From Halomonas eurihalina (GTDB lineage: Bacteria; Pseudomonadota; Gammaproteobacteria; Pseudomonadales; Halomonadaceae), in NCBI RefSeq assembly GCF_008274785.1, contig NZ_VTPU01000017.1, positions 1 through 64,000 on the forward strand: a stretch of 64,000 nt of DNA, written 5' to 3'. The position numbers and the translations under genes are program-made. Under the pieces are notes generated by a model. That model was not told the DNA's origin and ran no database searches. It saw nothing but the letters and a program-made list of their open reading frames with translations. This document shows, piece after piece, positions 44,423 through 54,855 of the stretch; position 1 is the first letter of the stretch, and each line of letters begins with the position of its first letter.

Positions 44423-45307
44423 TCAGTCTTCGATCAAGCCCGCCAGTTGCATGGCTTCGCTGACGGTAGAGTGATATTTCTCGGACAACCAGGTCAGCGG
44501 TAGACGGATACCCGGCTCCAGCATGCCCATCCGGTTCAGTGCCCACTTGACCGGAATCGGGTTGGCCTCGATGCCCAGGTTGGTGTGCAACGGCATCAGC
44601 CGAGTATTGATCTGGTGGGCCTTGTCGGTCTCACCAGCAATGGCGGCGGCACACAGCTCGTGCATGGCACCGGGAGCCACATTGGCGGTTACCGAGATGT
44701 CACCATGTCCGCCCATCAACATGAAATCGCAGGCCGTGCCGTCATCGCCGGAGTAGAGCATGAAACCACTGCCCTCGAGGCGGGCGATCAGATCCTCGGC
44801 ACGTTCCAGGTTGCCGGTGGCATCCTTGAGGCCGACGATGTTGTCCACCTCGGCCAGGCGCAGCACCGTCTCGTTATAGATGTCGGAGCAGGTCCGGCCC
44901 GGCACATTGTAGAGAATCACCGGCAGGTCACTGGTCTCGGCAATCACCTTGAAGTGCTGATACAAACCTTCCTGGGTCGGCTTGTTGTAGTAGGGCGCCA
45001 CGGTGAGGCAATAGTCGGCCCCAACCTCCTTGGCATAGCGGGTCAGTTCCACCGCCTCGGTGGTGTTGTTGGAACCGGTACCGGCAATCACCGGAATACG
45101 ACCATCGACCTCCTCTACCACGGCACGAATCACATCGAAGTGCTCAGCAAACGACATGGTCGTCGGTTCGCCGGTGGTACCTGCGGCGACAATGGCATCG
45201 GTGCCATTGTCGAGGTGGAAATGAACCAGGCGGCGCAGGGCCTCCCAGTCGATGTCACCGTTGACTTTCATCGGTGTCGCCAGCGCGACGATGCTACCCG
45301 TGATCAT
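44423..45307 (-). CDS. dapA: 4-hydroxy-tetrahydrodipicolinate synthase
   Basis: 294-residue TIM-barrel aldolase of lysine and meso-diaminopimelate synthesis. It has [26 protein letters not shown] with the catalytic Tyr, and [11 protein letters not shown] with the Schiff-base Lys. First gene of the dapA-bamC-MBL-purC run. Confidence 0.98.
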   Translation of the reverse strand: MITGSIVALATPMKVNGDIDWEALRRLVHFHLDNGTDAIVAAGTTGEPTTMSFAEHFDVIRAVVEEVDGRIPVIAGTGSNNTTEAVELTRYAKEVGADYCLTVAPYYNKPTQEGLYQHFKVIAETSDLPVILYNVPGRTCSDIYNETVLRLAEVDNIVGLKDATGNLERAEDLIARLEGSGFMLYSGDDGTACDFMLMGGHGDISVTANVAPGAMHELCAAAIAGETDKAHQINTRLMPLHTNLGIEANPIPVKWALNRMGMLEPGIRLPLTWLSEKYHSTVSEAMQLAGLIED

Positions 45308-45549
45308 CCTCTACTCATCCTCCCGGCCTGCCTGGTATACGCGGCCTTCGCGCACCGAGGGCCAGGCATTGCCCGAAAAGTGTCTGCGCTCGTCAGCTTT
45401 TCAGATGATGCCTGGCGCCCGGTCGATATCTCGCCGCCAAGAGCCAAATGGTACTCAGGGCGTCAAGGCCTGTACAGCGACGACTTTACAGTTCATCCAC
45501 GGTTGCGTGTAATCAAGGGCCTCATTTCCTCACCAGCCCAGGAGACACC
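45308..45549. other. dapA/bcp divergent region
   Basis: A 242-bp region holding the promoters of dapA (minus) and bcp (plus). No clear box pair or operator could be assigned; no gene is visible. Confidence 0.4.
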
Positions 45550-46026
45550 ATGAGCATCACCCTCGGCCAGCCGGTCCCCGATTTCACCGCGACCGCCACC
45601 GGCGACACCCAATTGACGCTGTCGGAACTGCGCGGCAAGCAAGTCGTGGTCTACTTCTACCCCAAGGCCAGCACCCCCGGCTGCACCACCGAAGGTGGCG
45701 ATTTCCGGGACAACAAGACGGCATTCGACGCGGCCAATACGGTCATCATCGGCGTCTCCCGGGACGGCATCCGTGCCCAGGAGAACTTCAAGGCCAAGCA
45801 GGACTTCAACTTCCCGCTGATCTCCGACAAGGAGGAAAGCATCTGCCAGTTGTTCGGTGTCATCAAGCTCAAGAAGCTGTATGGCAAGGAACACCTGGGG
45901 ATCGAACGCAGCACCTTCCTGATCGATGTCGACGGCAAGCTCGCCAAGGAATGGCGAGGCGTCAAGGTCAAGGGCCATGTGGCCGAGGTACTGGAAGCCG
46001 CCCAGGCCTTGCACGCCGGCGAGTGA
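45550..46026 (+). CDS. bcp: Bcp/PrxQ-type thioredoxin-dependent peroxiredoxin
   Basis: 158-residue thiol peroxidase. The peroxidatic Cys45 lies in YPKASTPGCTTEG. The E. coli-type resolving Cys five residues later is Gly/Asp here (CTTEGGDF), and the only other Cys is C99, so it is either a 1-Cys enzyme or resolves differently. ATG 45550 follows GGAG and starts the usual sequence; the open frame extends upstream without homology. Confidence 0.93.
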   Translation: MSITLGQPVPDFTATATGDTQLTLSELRGKQVVVYFYPKASTPGCTTEGGDFRDNKTAFDAANTVIIGVSRDGIRAQENFKAKQDFNFPLISDKEESICQLFGVIKLKKLYGKEHLGIERSTFLIDVDGKLAKEWRGVKVKGHVAEVLEAAQALHAGE

Positions 46027-46034
46027 TATGCGAG

Positions 46035-46060
46035 CCGACCGCCCTCCTCCGGGCGGTCGG
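46035..46060. terminator. Hairpin between bcp and the AI-2E family gene
   Basis: CCGACCGCCC-tcctcc-GGGCGGTCGG is a perfect 10-bp stem 8 bp after bcp and 33 bp before the convergent gene end. There is no T-run, so strength is uncertain. Confidence 0.65.
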
Positions 46061-46092
46061 GCACCTCTGGGGGCAATGCAAACCGAGCGCCA

Positions 46093-47211
46093 TCACTCGT
46101 CGACGCTTTCCCGCGCCTCAATAGGCGCTTCCGCCGATACCTCCTCACGTCGCTGCTGGATGCCCCTCGGCCAGGCGTAGACCAGCGCCTTGAGCAAGGT
46201 GGCCAGCGGAATGGCGAAGAATATGCCCCAGAACCCCCAGATGCCGCCGAAAAACAGCACCGCCAGGATGATCGACACCGGGTGCAGGTTGACCGCCTCG
46301 GAGAACAGCACCGGCACCAGGACATTGCCATCCAGCGCCTGGATCACTCCGTAGGCGATCACAACATAGACGAACTGGTCGCTGATGCCGAAGTGAAAGC
46401 CCGCCACCGCGGCTACCGGCAGCGTGGCCACGGCGGCGCCGATGTAGGGGATCAGCACCGAGAGCCCGACCAGCACGGCCAGCAGCGCTGAATACGGCAG
46501 GCCGAAGAGCATGAAGGTGAAGAAGGACACGCTGCCGACGATGATGATCTCGATGAACTTGCCGCGCACAAAATTGGCGATCTGGTCATCCATTTCATGC
46601 CAGATTCGAGTCATCAACTCGCGCCGTTGCGGCAGCAACGACACCGCAAAGCCCACCAGGCGGTCGCGATCCTTGAGCATGAAGAACACCAGGATCGGTA
46701 CCAGCACCAGATAGATGATCAACGACAACACACTGCCGAGCGAGGAAAGCGACAGCGACAGGGCGCGCTGCCCAAGTTGGGTCACCTCGCGCCCGGCCAT
46801 GCCTATCCAGGTCTGGATCTGGTCCGGTGTGATCAGCTGTGGATAGCGGGCCTGGAGGTCGTCGAGCAGGGACTGTCCACTGGCAAACATGCGTGGCGTT
46901 TCCTGCAGCAGGTTGACCAACTGATTCCAGATCAACGGCATCAGAATCAGCGCCATCGCCAGCAAGACGCCGAGAAACCCCAGGAAGACCAGCAGTACCG
47001 CCAGCAAGTGCGGCACACGGCGACGCGTCAGTCCATTGACCGCTCCCTGCAGCAGAAAGGCGATGACCAGTGCAGTCAAAAAGGGCGCCAGCATCTGGCC
47101 CAGCCAGATCACCACGGCGAAGCCCAGTATCAGCACCAACAGCAGGATGACGGCTTCCTCGTCGGAGAAATAACGCTCCATCCAGCCACGCAGCAGCGCT
47201 CTCAGGGTCAT
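46093..47211 (-). CDS. AI-2E family transporter (PerM/YhhT-like permease)
   Basis: 372-residue membrane protein with about seven or eight helices and the family segments LVPILVFFMLKDRD, VRGKFIEIIIVGS and GLPYSALLAVLVGLSVLIPYIG. The family name comes from TqsA, but most members are not shown to move autoinducer-2; some act as Na+/H+ antiporters. The start overlaps the TusA-like stop by four bases, giving a two-gene unit. Confidence 0.88.
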   Translation of the reverse strand: MTLRALLRGWMERYFSDEEAVILLLVLILGFAVVIWLGQMLAPFLTALVIAFLLQGAVNGLTRRRVPHLLAVLLVFLGFLGVLLAMALILMPLIWNQLVNLLQETPRMFASGQSLLDDLQARYPQLITPDQIQTWIGMAGREVTQLGQRALSLSLSSLGSVLSLIIYLVLVPILVFFMLKDRDRLVGFAVSLLPQRRELMTRIWHEMDDQIANFVRGKFIEIIIVGSVSFFTFMLFGLPYSALLAVLVGLSVLIPYIGAAVATLPVAAVAGFHFGISDQFVYVVIAYGVIQALDGNVLVPVLFSEAVNLHPVSIILAVLFFGGIWGFWGIFFAIPLATLLKALVYAWPRGIQQRREEVSAEAPIEARESVDE

Positions 47212-47456
47212 CGTGCCGGCTCCTCCGCCTTGCGGATCCAATAGTGATAGACGTCGCCACGCTCCTCGCGCGCCGCCATCTCATGGTGACTCTGCTCGAT
47301 GAAGGTTTCGAAGTCTCGCCAGGAACCCCCATCGGTCGCCATCACCTCCAGCAGCTCCCCCGGCCCCAGTCGGGCCAGGGCCTGCTTGGCCTTGAGCAGG
47401 GGTAACGGACAAGGCAGACCACGTGCGTCGAGCACATCGTCGGGTTGCACAGTCAT
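47208..47456 (-). CDS. TusA/SirA-like sulfur carrier protein
   Basis: 82-residue protein of the TusA family. The CPxP motif is at residues 16-19 (LDARGLPCPLPLLKAKQAL), and the C-terminus has the DGGSWRDFETFIEQ fold segment. TusA relatives pass persulfide sulfur, but this one sits with a membrane permease rather than tRNA-thiolation genes, so the partner is unclear. A GGGAG site precedes ATG 47456; the frame is open far upstream without support. Confidence 0.88.
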   Translation of the reverse strand: MTVQPDDVLDARGLPCPLPLLKAKQALARLGPGELLEVMATDGGSWRDFETFIEQSHHEMAAREERGDVYHYWIRKAEEPAR

Positions 47457-47597
47457 GTTGTCTCCCAGGAGAATGCTTGAGCATGCCGGGGCGGGCGTAG
47501 AACGCCGCCGACATGAACTCTTGGGATTTAAAGGCACTTTGTCTGCCGAATCAATGTCGGATGGTGAGCGCCGCCCCAGCTCCATGATGAGGAAGCC

Positions 47598-49058
47598 ATG
47601 CAACGTCGACACCTAACCTGCCTGGGCACCCTCGCCTTGTGCCTGGCACTGGCGACCCCGAGCGCTGCCCTCGATCTTGACCTCGAACCGCCCGAGCTGC
47701 CCAGCCTGGTCAGTAGCGACACTCAAGCCGTCAGCGGTGAGGAAGTGCGGCTCGGCCGCACCTGGCTGCGCCAGTTCCGGGCCCGTGCGCCTATCTGGCA
47801 GGATCCCATCACCCAGGCGTACGTCGACTCTCTGGTCGCGCGTCTGCTGCCCTACAGCTCGCTCAGCGGCATCCGCCCGATCACCACCCTGGTCGCCAGC
47901 GAGCAGCTCAACGCCTTTGCCGTGCCCGGTGGCGTCATCGGCATCAATGCCGGCCTATTCGCCTTCGCCGACCAGGAAGCCCCAATGGTCTCGGTGGTCG
48001 CCCACGAGCTCGGCCACCTGTCGCAGCACCATTATGCCCGCGGCAAGGCGCGTGCCGAGCAGACCCAGATTCCCACCATGGCCGCCATGCTGGCCGGCAT
48101 GCTGATCGCTGCCGGTGGTGGTGGTGACGCCGGCATCGCCGCCGCCATGGGGTCCCAGGCTGCCTTCATACAGGATCAACTGGCCTATTCCCGGCGTTTC
48201 GAGCGCGAGGCCGACCGTGCCGGTCTGCAGACCATGGCGGGCGCCGGCTACGACCCACAGGCCATGGTCGACATGTTCCGTACCATGCAGCGCATGATCG
48301 CCTTGCAGGGCGGTAATCCGCCGGAGTTCCTGTTGACCCACCCGGTGACGGAATCGCGCATCAGCGATGCCCAGAGCCGGGTCGACCAGGTGCATGCCAC
48401 CCCCACCCGAGGACAAAGTCTCGAATATCAGTTGGTGCGTGCCCGGGCCCTGCTGGCCATTCATGACCGTGACCCCAGCCAGGCTGTCACCCGCCAGAAC
48501 CGCGACTCGGTCCCCGAGGACGCCCGCCGTTACCTGCGGGCGCTGATCGATGCCGAGCAGGGCCGCACCGACCAGGCGCTGAACACCCTGGATACCTTGT
48601 CACGCCAGCACCCCGATCTGGCGATGCTGCCGGCCACGGCCGCCCAGGTCGCACTGGACGCCGGTCGAGTCGACGCTGCTATCACCCGGGGTCGGCACCA
48701 GTTGCGCCTGATGCCCGGCTATGCGCCCACCACCCTGGTGCTGGGCGAGGCCTTGCTTCAGCGCGACCCCGATGCGGCCTACCGGGTGCTACGCGATCTG
48801 TCCGGACAACACCCGGAAGATCCCCAGGTCTTCGCCCTGCTCGCCGAAGCCGCCGGTCACAGCGGCCGCAAGGCTTGGGGCCACCTCGCCCGAGCCGAAC
48901 AGCTGCAGCTCACCGGCCACATCGACCGGGGCATCGAGCAGTTGGATGTGGCCAAGAAAGTCGCCGAGGAAACCAGCGACACCAACGCTCTGGCCCGCAT
49001 CGAGCAACGCCGCGAAGCCTTCATCGGCTACCGGGAAACGATGGAAGACTTTCGTTAG
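47598..49058 (+). CDS. bepA: Periplasmic M48 metalloprotease BepA
   Basis: 486-residue periplasmic protease and chaperone of outer-membrane biogenesis. A signal peptide occupies about residues 1-24 (LGTLALCLALATPSAA). The zinc motif HELGH is at residues 136-140 with the third ligand in FEREADRAG. The C-terminal half has TPR-like helices. It degrades misassembled LptD and BamA in E. coli. Divergent from the TusA-like gene; it ends within a heptanucleotide repeat. Confidence 0.94.
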   Translation: MQRRHLTCLGTLALCLALATPSAALDLDLEPPELPSLVSSDTQAVSGEEVRLGRTWLRQFRARAPIWQDPITQAYVDSLVARLLPYSSLSGIRPITTLVASEQLNAFAVPGGVIGINAGLFAFADQEAPMVSVVAHELGHLSQHHYARGKARAEQTQIPTMAAMLAGMLIAAGGGGDAGIAAAMGSQAAFIQDQLAYSRRFEREADRAGLQTMAGAGYDPQAMVDMFRTMQRMIALQGGNPPEFLLTHPVTESRISDAQSRVDQVHATPTRGQSLEYQLVRARALLAIHDRDPSQAVTRQNRDSVPEDARRYLRALIDAEQGRTDQALNTLDTLSRQHPDLAMLPATAAQVALDAGRVDAAITRGRHQLRLMPGYAPTTLVLGEALLQRDPDAAYRVLRDLSGQHPEDPQVFALLAEAAGHSGRKAWGHLARAEQLQLTGHIDRGIEQLDVAKKVAEETSDTNALARIEQRREAFIGYRETMEDFR

Positions 49059-49078
49059 AGCGACGAGCGACGAGCGAC
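49058..49078. repeat. Heptanucleotide repeat (GAGCGAC)x3
   Basis: Three exact copies of GAGCGAC fill the space between the convergent stop codons of bepA (49056-49058) and lon (49078-49080). Like the arrays at 10274 and 27420 it is a 7-bp unit at a convergent 3' junction. Confidence 0.85.
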
Positions 49079-51513
49079 TAGCCGAACACCACCCTGGCTA
49101 CATCGCGATAATGCTTGGCGAAATGCACCGTCATCCCGTCGCGTAGATAATCCGGAAGCTCTTCGTAATCGCGGCGGTTGGCGTCGGGCAGAATCACCTC
49201 GAAGATCTCGCTGCGCCGGGCGGCAATGATTTTCTCGCGGATCCCGCCCACCGGCAGTACCTGGCCCGTAAGGGTCAGCTCGCCGGTCATGGCCAATGGC
49301 CTGTCGATAGGTTCGTGCCGAGCCAGCGACAGCAGCGCCGTGGTCATGGTCACACCGGCCGAAGGCCCATCCTTGGGTGTGGCACCTTCGGGCACGTGCA
49401 GGTGCACAAAAGCCGAATCGAAGAAGTCTGGCTCGGCGCCATAGTCGCCAAGATGGCCCAGCACATAGCTGTAGGCAATATTGGCCGATTCCTTCATCAC
49501 CTCGCCGAGCTGGCCGGTCAACTTGAAGCCTCGCTCCAGGGCATGCACCTTGCCGGCCTCCACGGAGAGGGTCGCGCCGCCCATGGCGGTCCAGGCCAGG
49601 CCGGTGACTACGCCCTCGCCCTTCATGACCTGCTCCTTGCGGAAGGTCGGTGCACCGAGGAATTCCTCGAGATTTTTCACCGAGATCTTGATCGTCTGCT
49701 GACCATTCTCGAGCAGCTTGACCGCCGCCTTGCGCACGATGCGATGCAGTTGCTTCTCGAGCTGACGCACCCCCGCCTCGCGCGCATATCCCTCGATGAT
49801 CTGGCGCAGGGCCGCATCGGTAAGATTGATGCGTTTTTTGGGGATGTGGTCGCGCTTGAGCAGCTTGGGCCAGAGATGGTGCTTGGCGATAGCTATCTTC
49901 TCTTCGGCGATATAGCCGGAAAGGCGAATCTGCTCCATGCGGTCGAGCAAGGCGGGAGGCAGCGAATCCAGCGTATTGGCGGTGCACACGAACAGGACCT
50001 TGGACAGGTCGAGCCGGACATCCAGATAGTGGTCGAGGAAATCGACGTTCTGTTCCGGGTCGAGCACCTCGAGCAGGGCCGAAGCGGGATCACCCTGGAA
50101 GGACTGCCCCATCTTGTCGATTTCGTCGAGCATGATCACCGGGTTCTCGACCTCGACTTCCTTGATCGCCTGGACCAGCTTGCCGGGCATGGCGCCCACA
50201 TAGGTGCGGCGATGGCCCTTGATTTCGGCCTCGTCGCGCATGCCGCCAACCGAGAAGCGATAGAACTCGCGCCCCAGCGCTTCGGCAATGGAACGCCCCA
50301 CCGACGTCTTGCCGACACCCGGCGGGCCAACCAGCAGCAGGATGGAACCGCCGACATCGCCCTTGAAGGTGCCCTCGGCGAGAAACTCGACGATGCGCTC
50401 CTTGACGTCCTTGAGGCCATCGTGGTCGCGGTCCAGTACCTGCCGGGCGTGCGCTAGATCAAGCTGGTCATCGCTGGTGATACCCCAAGGCAGTGAGGTC
50501 AGCCAGTCGAGATAGTGACGAGTGGTACCGTACTCCGGCGAGCCGGTCTCCAGCACGGAGAGCTTGTCCAGCTCGTCGTCGATACGCTCCATGACGCGCT
50601 CGGGCACGACCTTGTCGGTCAGCCGCGCACGGAAAGTGTCGACATCGTTTTCCCGATCATCCTTGGAAATGCCCAACTCACGCTGAATCACCTTGAGCTG
50701 TTCGCGCAGGAAAAACTCCCGCTGGCGCTCCTGCATCTGGGCGTTGACCTGCTCGCTGATCTCGCTCTGCAACTGGGCGACGTCGATCTCCTTGCGCAGC
50801 AGCGGCAGCACCTTCTGCATGCGCTCGGTCACCGGCAAGGTCGCCAGCACATCCTGCAGCTCCGGCCCCTTGGCCGAGGTGATAGCCGCGGCGAAATCCG
50901 TCAGCGGCCCCGGTTCATGCGGGCTGAAGCGATTGAGGTAATGCTTGAGTTCCTCGCCATAGAGCGGGTTGATCGGCAGCAATTCCTTGATGCCGTTGAT
51001 CAGTGCCATGGCATAGGCGCGGGTCTCGTCGTCCTCGGCATCGACCGGCTCGCGCGGATAGCTGACCTCGACCAGATACGGCGGCTCCTTGGAGAGCCAG
51101 CGCTGAATACGGAAACGGCGCATGCCCTGGGCGATGAACTGCAACTGCGACTCCTCGCCCTGCAGCTTGTGCACCTTGACCGCGGTGCCGACCACGGGAA
51201 AATCTTCATGACCAAGTTCTTCGACGCCGGCTTCTCCGACAAAGGCCAACCCCACCATCTGGTGCGGCGTGTTGCCGACGCGGCGAATCGTTTCCTCCCA
51301 GCGCTCGCGATTGATCACCAGCGGCTGTACCTGGGCGGGGAAGAAAGGACGATTGTGGATCGGCAGCAGGTAGACCCGCTCGGGCAGGCTGTCGCTGGCC
51401 GGCACTACGGACTGGCCCGGCCCGCTGCCGGCCTGAAACGCCTCGTCTTGCTCTTCGGCCTGCCCCCATTCTGGGCTATCTTGCTCGAAACCTTGCTCGT
51501 TGTCGTCGCTCAT
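49078..51513 (-). CDS. lon: ATP-dependent Lon-type protease (probable second Lon, AsrA-like)
   Basis: 811-residue AAA+ serine protease. An acidic N-terminal extension of about 45 residues precedes the substrate-binding domain ([20 protein letters not shown]). The AAA+ domain has [11 protein letters not shown] near residue 394, and the protease domain has the catalytic Ser in KDGPSAGVT near 718 and a Lys about 43 residues later. The N-terminal sequence differs from housekeeping LonA (LPLRDVVVYP type) and no clpX is adjacent, which suggests the AsrA/PA0779-like paralogue. ATG 51513 follows GAGG and is preferred over one 16 codons upstream. Confidence 0.92.
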   Translation of the reverse strand: MSDDNEQGFEQDSPEWGQAEEQDEAFQAGSGPGQSVVPASDSLPERVYLLPIHNRPFFPAQVQPLVINRERWEETIRRVGNTPHQMVGLAFVGEAGVEELGHEDFPVVGTAVKVHKLQGEESQLQFIAQGMRRFRIQRWLSKEPPYLVEVSYPREPVDAEDDETRAYAMALINGIKELLPINPLYGEELKHYLNRFSPHEPGPLTDFAAAITSAKGPELQDVLATLPVTERMQKVLPLLRKEIDVAQLQSEISEQVNAQMQERQREFFLREQLKVIQRELGISKDDRENDVDTFRARLTDKVVPERVMERIDDELDKLSVLETGSPEYGTTRHYLDWLTSLPWGITSDDQLDLAHARQVLDRDHDGLKDVKERIVEFLAEGTFKGDVGGSILLLVGPPGVGKTSVGRSIAEALGREFYRFSVGGMRDEAEIKGHRRTYVGAMPGKLVQAIKEVEVENPVIMLDEIDKMGQSFQGDPASALLEVLDPEQNVDFLDHYLDVRLDLSKVLFVCTANTLDSLPPALLDRMEQIRLSGYIAEEKIAIAKHHLWPKLLKRDHIPKKRINLTDAALRQIIEGYAREAGVRQLEKQLHRIVRKAAVKLLENGQQTIKISVKNLEEFLGAPTFRKEQVMKGEGVVTGLAWTAMGGATLSVEAGKVHALERGFKLTGQLGEVMKESANIAYSYVLGHLGDYGAEPDFFDSAFVHLHVPEGATPKDGPSAGVTMTTALLSLARHEPIDRPLAMTGELTLTGQVLPVGGIREKIIAARRSEIFEVILPDANRRDYEELPDYLRDGMTVHFAKHYRDVARVVFG

Positions 51514-51591
51514 GCGTACCTCATCCTGAAGGGCCGGGACATTCGGTCCCGTGATGATCACGGAATGCGGGCGATGTGCGCGAACTTCAAG

Positions 51592-52833
51592 TCATGGCAA
51601 GCGGTGGGAAAGTGGTGGCAGGGGACGACCATTGATGCGCACCTTGCCTTTCACCACGTCGATCTGCATATCCTCGGTGTCCAGCGGCAGCCCCAGCCAC
51701 AGTGCCACCACCGCCGGCAGGTCGCGCCATAGGAAGTCGCCATTGAGGCGTTCGAGCCAGGCGTTTCGCTCCTCTCGAGTCACCAGCGATTGCGGGTCGA
51801 GTTCTTCCAGGTCGCGGGCATCAAAGATCAGTGCGCCATCACCTGACAGCGACAATCCGAGCATCGGGCTGTCCAGGTCGACCTCGAGCAGGTCCAGGCG
51901 GGGCGAGTCCCCCATCAGGGCACGAATCTCGGGCGCCACTTGGAACAACAGGTCGCGCCCGGTCACGCCGGTACCCCCCCGGGCCGCTTCCGCCTTGAGA
52001 TGCGTCAACAGCGAACGCGTGGCATCGGCATTGATCCGCGACAGCTCTCCCACCACCTTGCCGGTCAGCAACACCTGGTTGGCGGACATCACTTCGCCCA
52101 GGATCAACTCGCTGCGCATGCGCAGTTCCTGTTCGTCGAGATCTGTCTTGCTGTGCAGCACCAGCTCATCGGCATCCAGCCCGAGACTCGGCGAACGCCA
52201 GTGAACCCCGTTGACCTTGAGCAAATCTCGCTGCGTGAAATGATAGGCGCCGTCGATGTAGGTATAACGGCTCTCGAGCGTCACCGGCCCAGCCTCGAGG
52301 GTCGTGTCGCCATCGTCGAGGCGGACCGAATCCAGGTGGGCGCGCAGACTCCAGTCACCGAACTCGCCCTGTAGCGCGACCCGCGCGCCATGCAGGGAAA
52401 GCGCGCGGTCTTCTTGACGCAGGACCAGGGGAGAGAGCTCCAGGGCACCATCGAAAGTGCCGGACAAGGAATGATAGCGGGCTTCCCAGGTCGGTGGCTG
52501 CCTGGCGACCTCGACGCGCGCCTGGCCGGTACGCTCCCGGTGCTGCTGGAGATAGCCATCCATGCGCGTGTTCAGCAGACCATGGCGGGCCTGGTAGGAA
52601 ATATCCAGGTGCCAGCCATTACCGAACAGCGGCGCCAGGTGAATGACACCCGTGGACGTGAGCCAGCCCTGGTCGGCCTCGCTGCGCCAGATCGATAGTT
52701 CGCCTCGTGCCTGCAAGTCCTGAATGGCGCGTGCCAGCTCGCGCTCGAACATCAGGCTGGCGATCGTCTGCGCCACGGCCCAGGCCACGGCCATGGCCAC
52801 GACCACCGGCACGATCAACCGTTCCTTGCGCAT
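51592..52833 (-). CDS. DUF945 (YdgA-like) protein
   Basis: 413-residue protein with an N-terminal signal anchor (residues 7-28, IVPVVVAMAVAWAVAQTIASLMF) and a long beta-rich region, as in the YdgA/YihF family. These are periplasm-facing proteins without an established function. It lies between pgpA and lon on the same strand, with 83 bp to pgpA and 78 bp to lon. Confidence 0.82.
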   Translation of the reverse strand: MRKERLIVPVVVAMAVAWAVAQTIASLMFERELARAIQDLQARGELSIWRSEADQGWLTSTGVIHLAPLFGNGWHLDISYQARHGLLNTRMDGYLQQHRERTGQARVEVARQPPTWEARYHSLSGTFDGALELSPLVLRQEDRALSLHGARVALQGEFGDWSLRAHLDSVRLDDGDTTLEAGPVTLESRYTYIDGAYHFTQRDLLKVNGVHWRSPSLGLDADELVLHSKTDLDEQELRMRSELILGEVMSANQVLLTGKVVGELSRINADATRSLLTHLKAEAARGGTGVTGRDLLFQVAPEIRALMGDSPRLDLLEVDLDSPMLGLSLSGDGALIFDARDLEELDPQSLVTREERNAWLERLNGDFLWRDLPAVVALWLGLPLDTEDMQIDVVKGKVRINGRPLPPLSHRLP

Positions 52834-52916
52834 TCCCCGCTCCTTGTCCTCTCTCGCGACGTCCTGTCACGACGACACCGTCCGAGTCCTATCGCAAGGC
52901 TCCGGCACCCTGCCAC

Positions 52917-53390
52917 TCAATGCAACCAGAACCACAGGTGCATGGTACTCCAGCCATAGATGCTGGCCAGCACATCATCGATCATGATGCCGAAGCCACC
53001 GGCGACGCGCCGGTCGGCCCAGCGAATCGGCCAGGGCTTGAAGACATCGAAGACCCGAAAGACAACGAATCCCCACAGGGCGGCCTCCCAGGAGAAAGGT
53101 ACCGCCGTCATGGTCAGCCAGTAGCCAACGAATTCATCCCAGACGATGCCGGAATGATCGTGAACTCCCAGGTCCCGGGAGGTCTTGTCGCATAGCCAGA
53201 TGCCCCACACGAAGGTCACCGCCACCACGACCAGGTACCAGCCCAGCGGCAGCTCGGACATCAGCCAGTAACAGGGAATCGCCGCCAGGGTCCCGAAGGT
53301 CCCCGGGGCAAAGGGCACGGCACCGCTGCCGAAGCCGAAGGCGAGAAAATGGGCCGGACGACGCCAGACGCTCTGCGGGGCTCGATTCAT
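52917..53390 (-). CDS. pgpA: Phosphatidylglycerophosphatase A
   Basis: 157-residue inner-membrane enzyme that dephosphorylates phosphatidylglycerophosphate. It has the N-terminal FGSGAVPFAPGTFGTLAAIP, DHSGIVWDEFVGYWL and the C-terminal GFGIMIDDVLA acidic motif, all typical. The start overlaps the thiL stop by four bases. Confidence 0.96.
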   Translation of the reverse strand: MNRAPQSVWRRPAHFLAFGFGSGAVPFAPGTFGTLAAIPCYWLMSELPLGWYLVVVAVTFVWGIWLCDKTSRDLGVHDHSGIVWDEFVGYWLTMTAVPFSWEAALWGFVVFRVFDVFKPWPIRWADRRVAGGFGIMIDDVLASIYGWSTMHLWFWLH

Positions 53391-54340
53391 GGCGTCTCTC
53401 CCGGAAAGTGCTGCCAGCCTGGTGACGTCGACATCTCAACACCCTCCAGGCCGGGCTCGGCGGTGATGCGTCCAATCACCGTCAGTGGCAAGCCCAGTGC
53501 TGCCAGGCGCCGCCGCGCCTCATCGAGGTACTCCGGCGGCAGGCTGACCAACAGCTCGTAATCGTCACCACCCCGTAACGCCGCCTGACGCGCCCCCTGC
53601 TCGCCCAGTGCCTCGACAAGCCCATCGGCCAGGGGCAGCGCCTCGGGCGACAGCTCCGCGCCGACACCGGACGCATGACGCAGATGGCCGAGATCCGCCA
53701 ACAGGCCATCGGAGATGTCGATGGCCGAACTGGCCAAGTCACGTAGCGCCATTCCCGCCGCCAGCCTCGGCTGGGGCAGCAGATAACGACGCAACAAGGG
53801 AACGGCGAGATCGCGGTCGCCAGCCTGCCAGCGAGCGAGGCCGCCGGCCCCGCCGCCCAAGTGACCGGTGACCGCCAGGCAATCGCCTGGCCGGGCCCCG
53901 GCGCGGGTAAGTGCCGCGGCCGGTGGAACCTCGCCCATCACAGTCACGCCAATAGCCAGCTCGCCACGACTCATATCGCCCCCCGCCAGCACCACATCGG
54001 TGGTATCGCAGAGGGCATGGAACCCCTTGGCGAAGGCTGACACCCAGTCGCCATCGGCCTCCGGCAGCGTCAGGGACATGACGCACCAGCGTGCACGCGC
54101 GCCCATCGCCGCCAGATCGCTTAGGCTGACTGCCAGCGCCCGGTGGCCGATGACCTCGGCAGGCGCCGAGGCAGGGAAATGCACCTCGGCCACCGAGGTA
54201 TCGACGCTGACCGCCAACCGCTCGCCTGGCGTGGGCTCGAGCAGAGCGCAGTCGTCGCCGATTCCCAGCTCAACGCCTTCGGCGGTAGCGGTCGAGGTGG
54301 GCGCGAGAAAGCGGGTAATCAGATCGAATTCGCTATGCAT
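53387..54340 (-). CDS. thiL: Thiamine-monophosphate kinase
   Basis: 317-residue PurM-fold ATP-dependent kinase giving thiamine diphosphate. The N-terminus has ELGIGDDCALLEP, followed by VSVDTSVAEVHFP, ALAVSLSDLAAMGA and AIDISDGLLADLGHL. Co-directional with nusB (14 bp upstream) and overlapping pgpA, as in many gammaproteobacteria. Confidence 0.96.
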   Translation of the reverse strand: MHSEFDLITRFLAPTSTATAEGVELGIGDDCALLEPTPGERLAVSVDTSVAEVHFPASAPAEVIGHRALAVSLSDLAAMGARARWCVMSLTLPEADGDWVSAFAKGFHALCDTTDVVLAGGDMSRGELAIGVTVMGEVPPAAALTRAGARPGDCLAVTGHLGGGAGGLARWQAGDRDLAVPLLRRYLLPQPRLAAGMALRDLASSAIDISDGLLADLGHLRHASGVGAELSPEALPLADGLVEALGEQGARQAALRGGDDYELLVSLPPEYLDEARRRLAALGLPLTVIGRITAEPGLEGVEMSTSPGWQHFPGETP

Positions 54341-54354
54341 CCGGACAACAGCCT

Positions 54355-54855
54355 TCAGCGACGACGCGCTTCGACCTCGGCGGCACGCAGCCGAGCAGCC
54401 AGCTTGTCGAGAATGCCATTGACATACCTGTGCCCCTCGGTAGCGCCGAAGGACTTGGCCAGCTCGACACCTTCGTTGATGACCGCGCGGTACGGTACCT
54501 CGAGACGATATGCCAACTCATAGGTACCGAGACGCAGAATGGCCAGTTCAATGTCATCCAGCTCCCCGAGACGACGGTCGAGCACGGGCTCGAGCTGTCC
54601 GTCGATCTTCTCGTGGTGGTGCGCGACCCCGGTCAGAAGTTCATGAAATAGTGCCAGATCGGCGATTTCCATGACCTTGTGCCAGTTCTCGTGATCCTCC
54701 AGGTCCTCATCGGCGACCTGGCCACGAAACTCCGCCTCCACGGCGGCGATCGACTTGCCGGTCATCTGCCATTGATACAGGCCCTGAACAGCCAGCTCAC
54801 GAGCGGCACGGCGGGACTGCTGAGCCTTGGATGGTTCGCGCTCGCGTCCGCTCAT
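54355..54855 (-). CDS. nusB: Transcription antitermination factor NusB
   Basis: 166-residue all-helical RNA-binding protein of rRNA antitermination. [19 protein letters not shown] and [41 protein letters not shown] (split here by domain) are typical. Its start overlaps the ribH stop by four bases (ATGA). Confidence 0.96.
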   Translation of the reverse strand: MSGREREPSKAQQSRRAARELAVQGLYQWQMTGKSIAAVEAEFRGQVADEDLEDHENWHKVMEIADLALFHELLTGVAHHHEKIDGQLEPVLDRRLGELDDIELAILRLGTYELAYRLEVPYRAVINEGVELAKSFGATEGHRYVNGILDKLAARLRAAEVEARRR

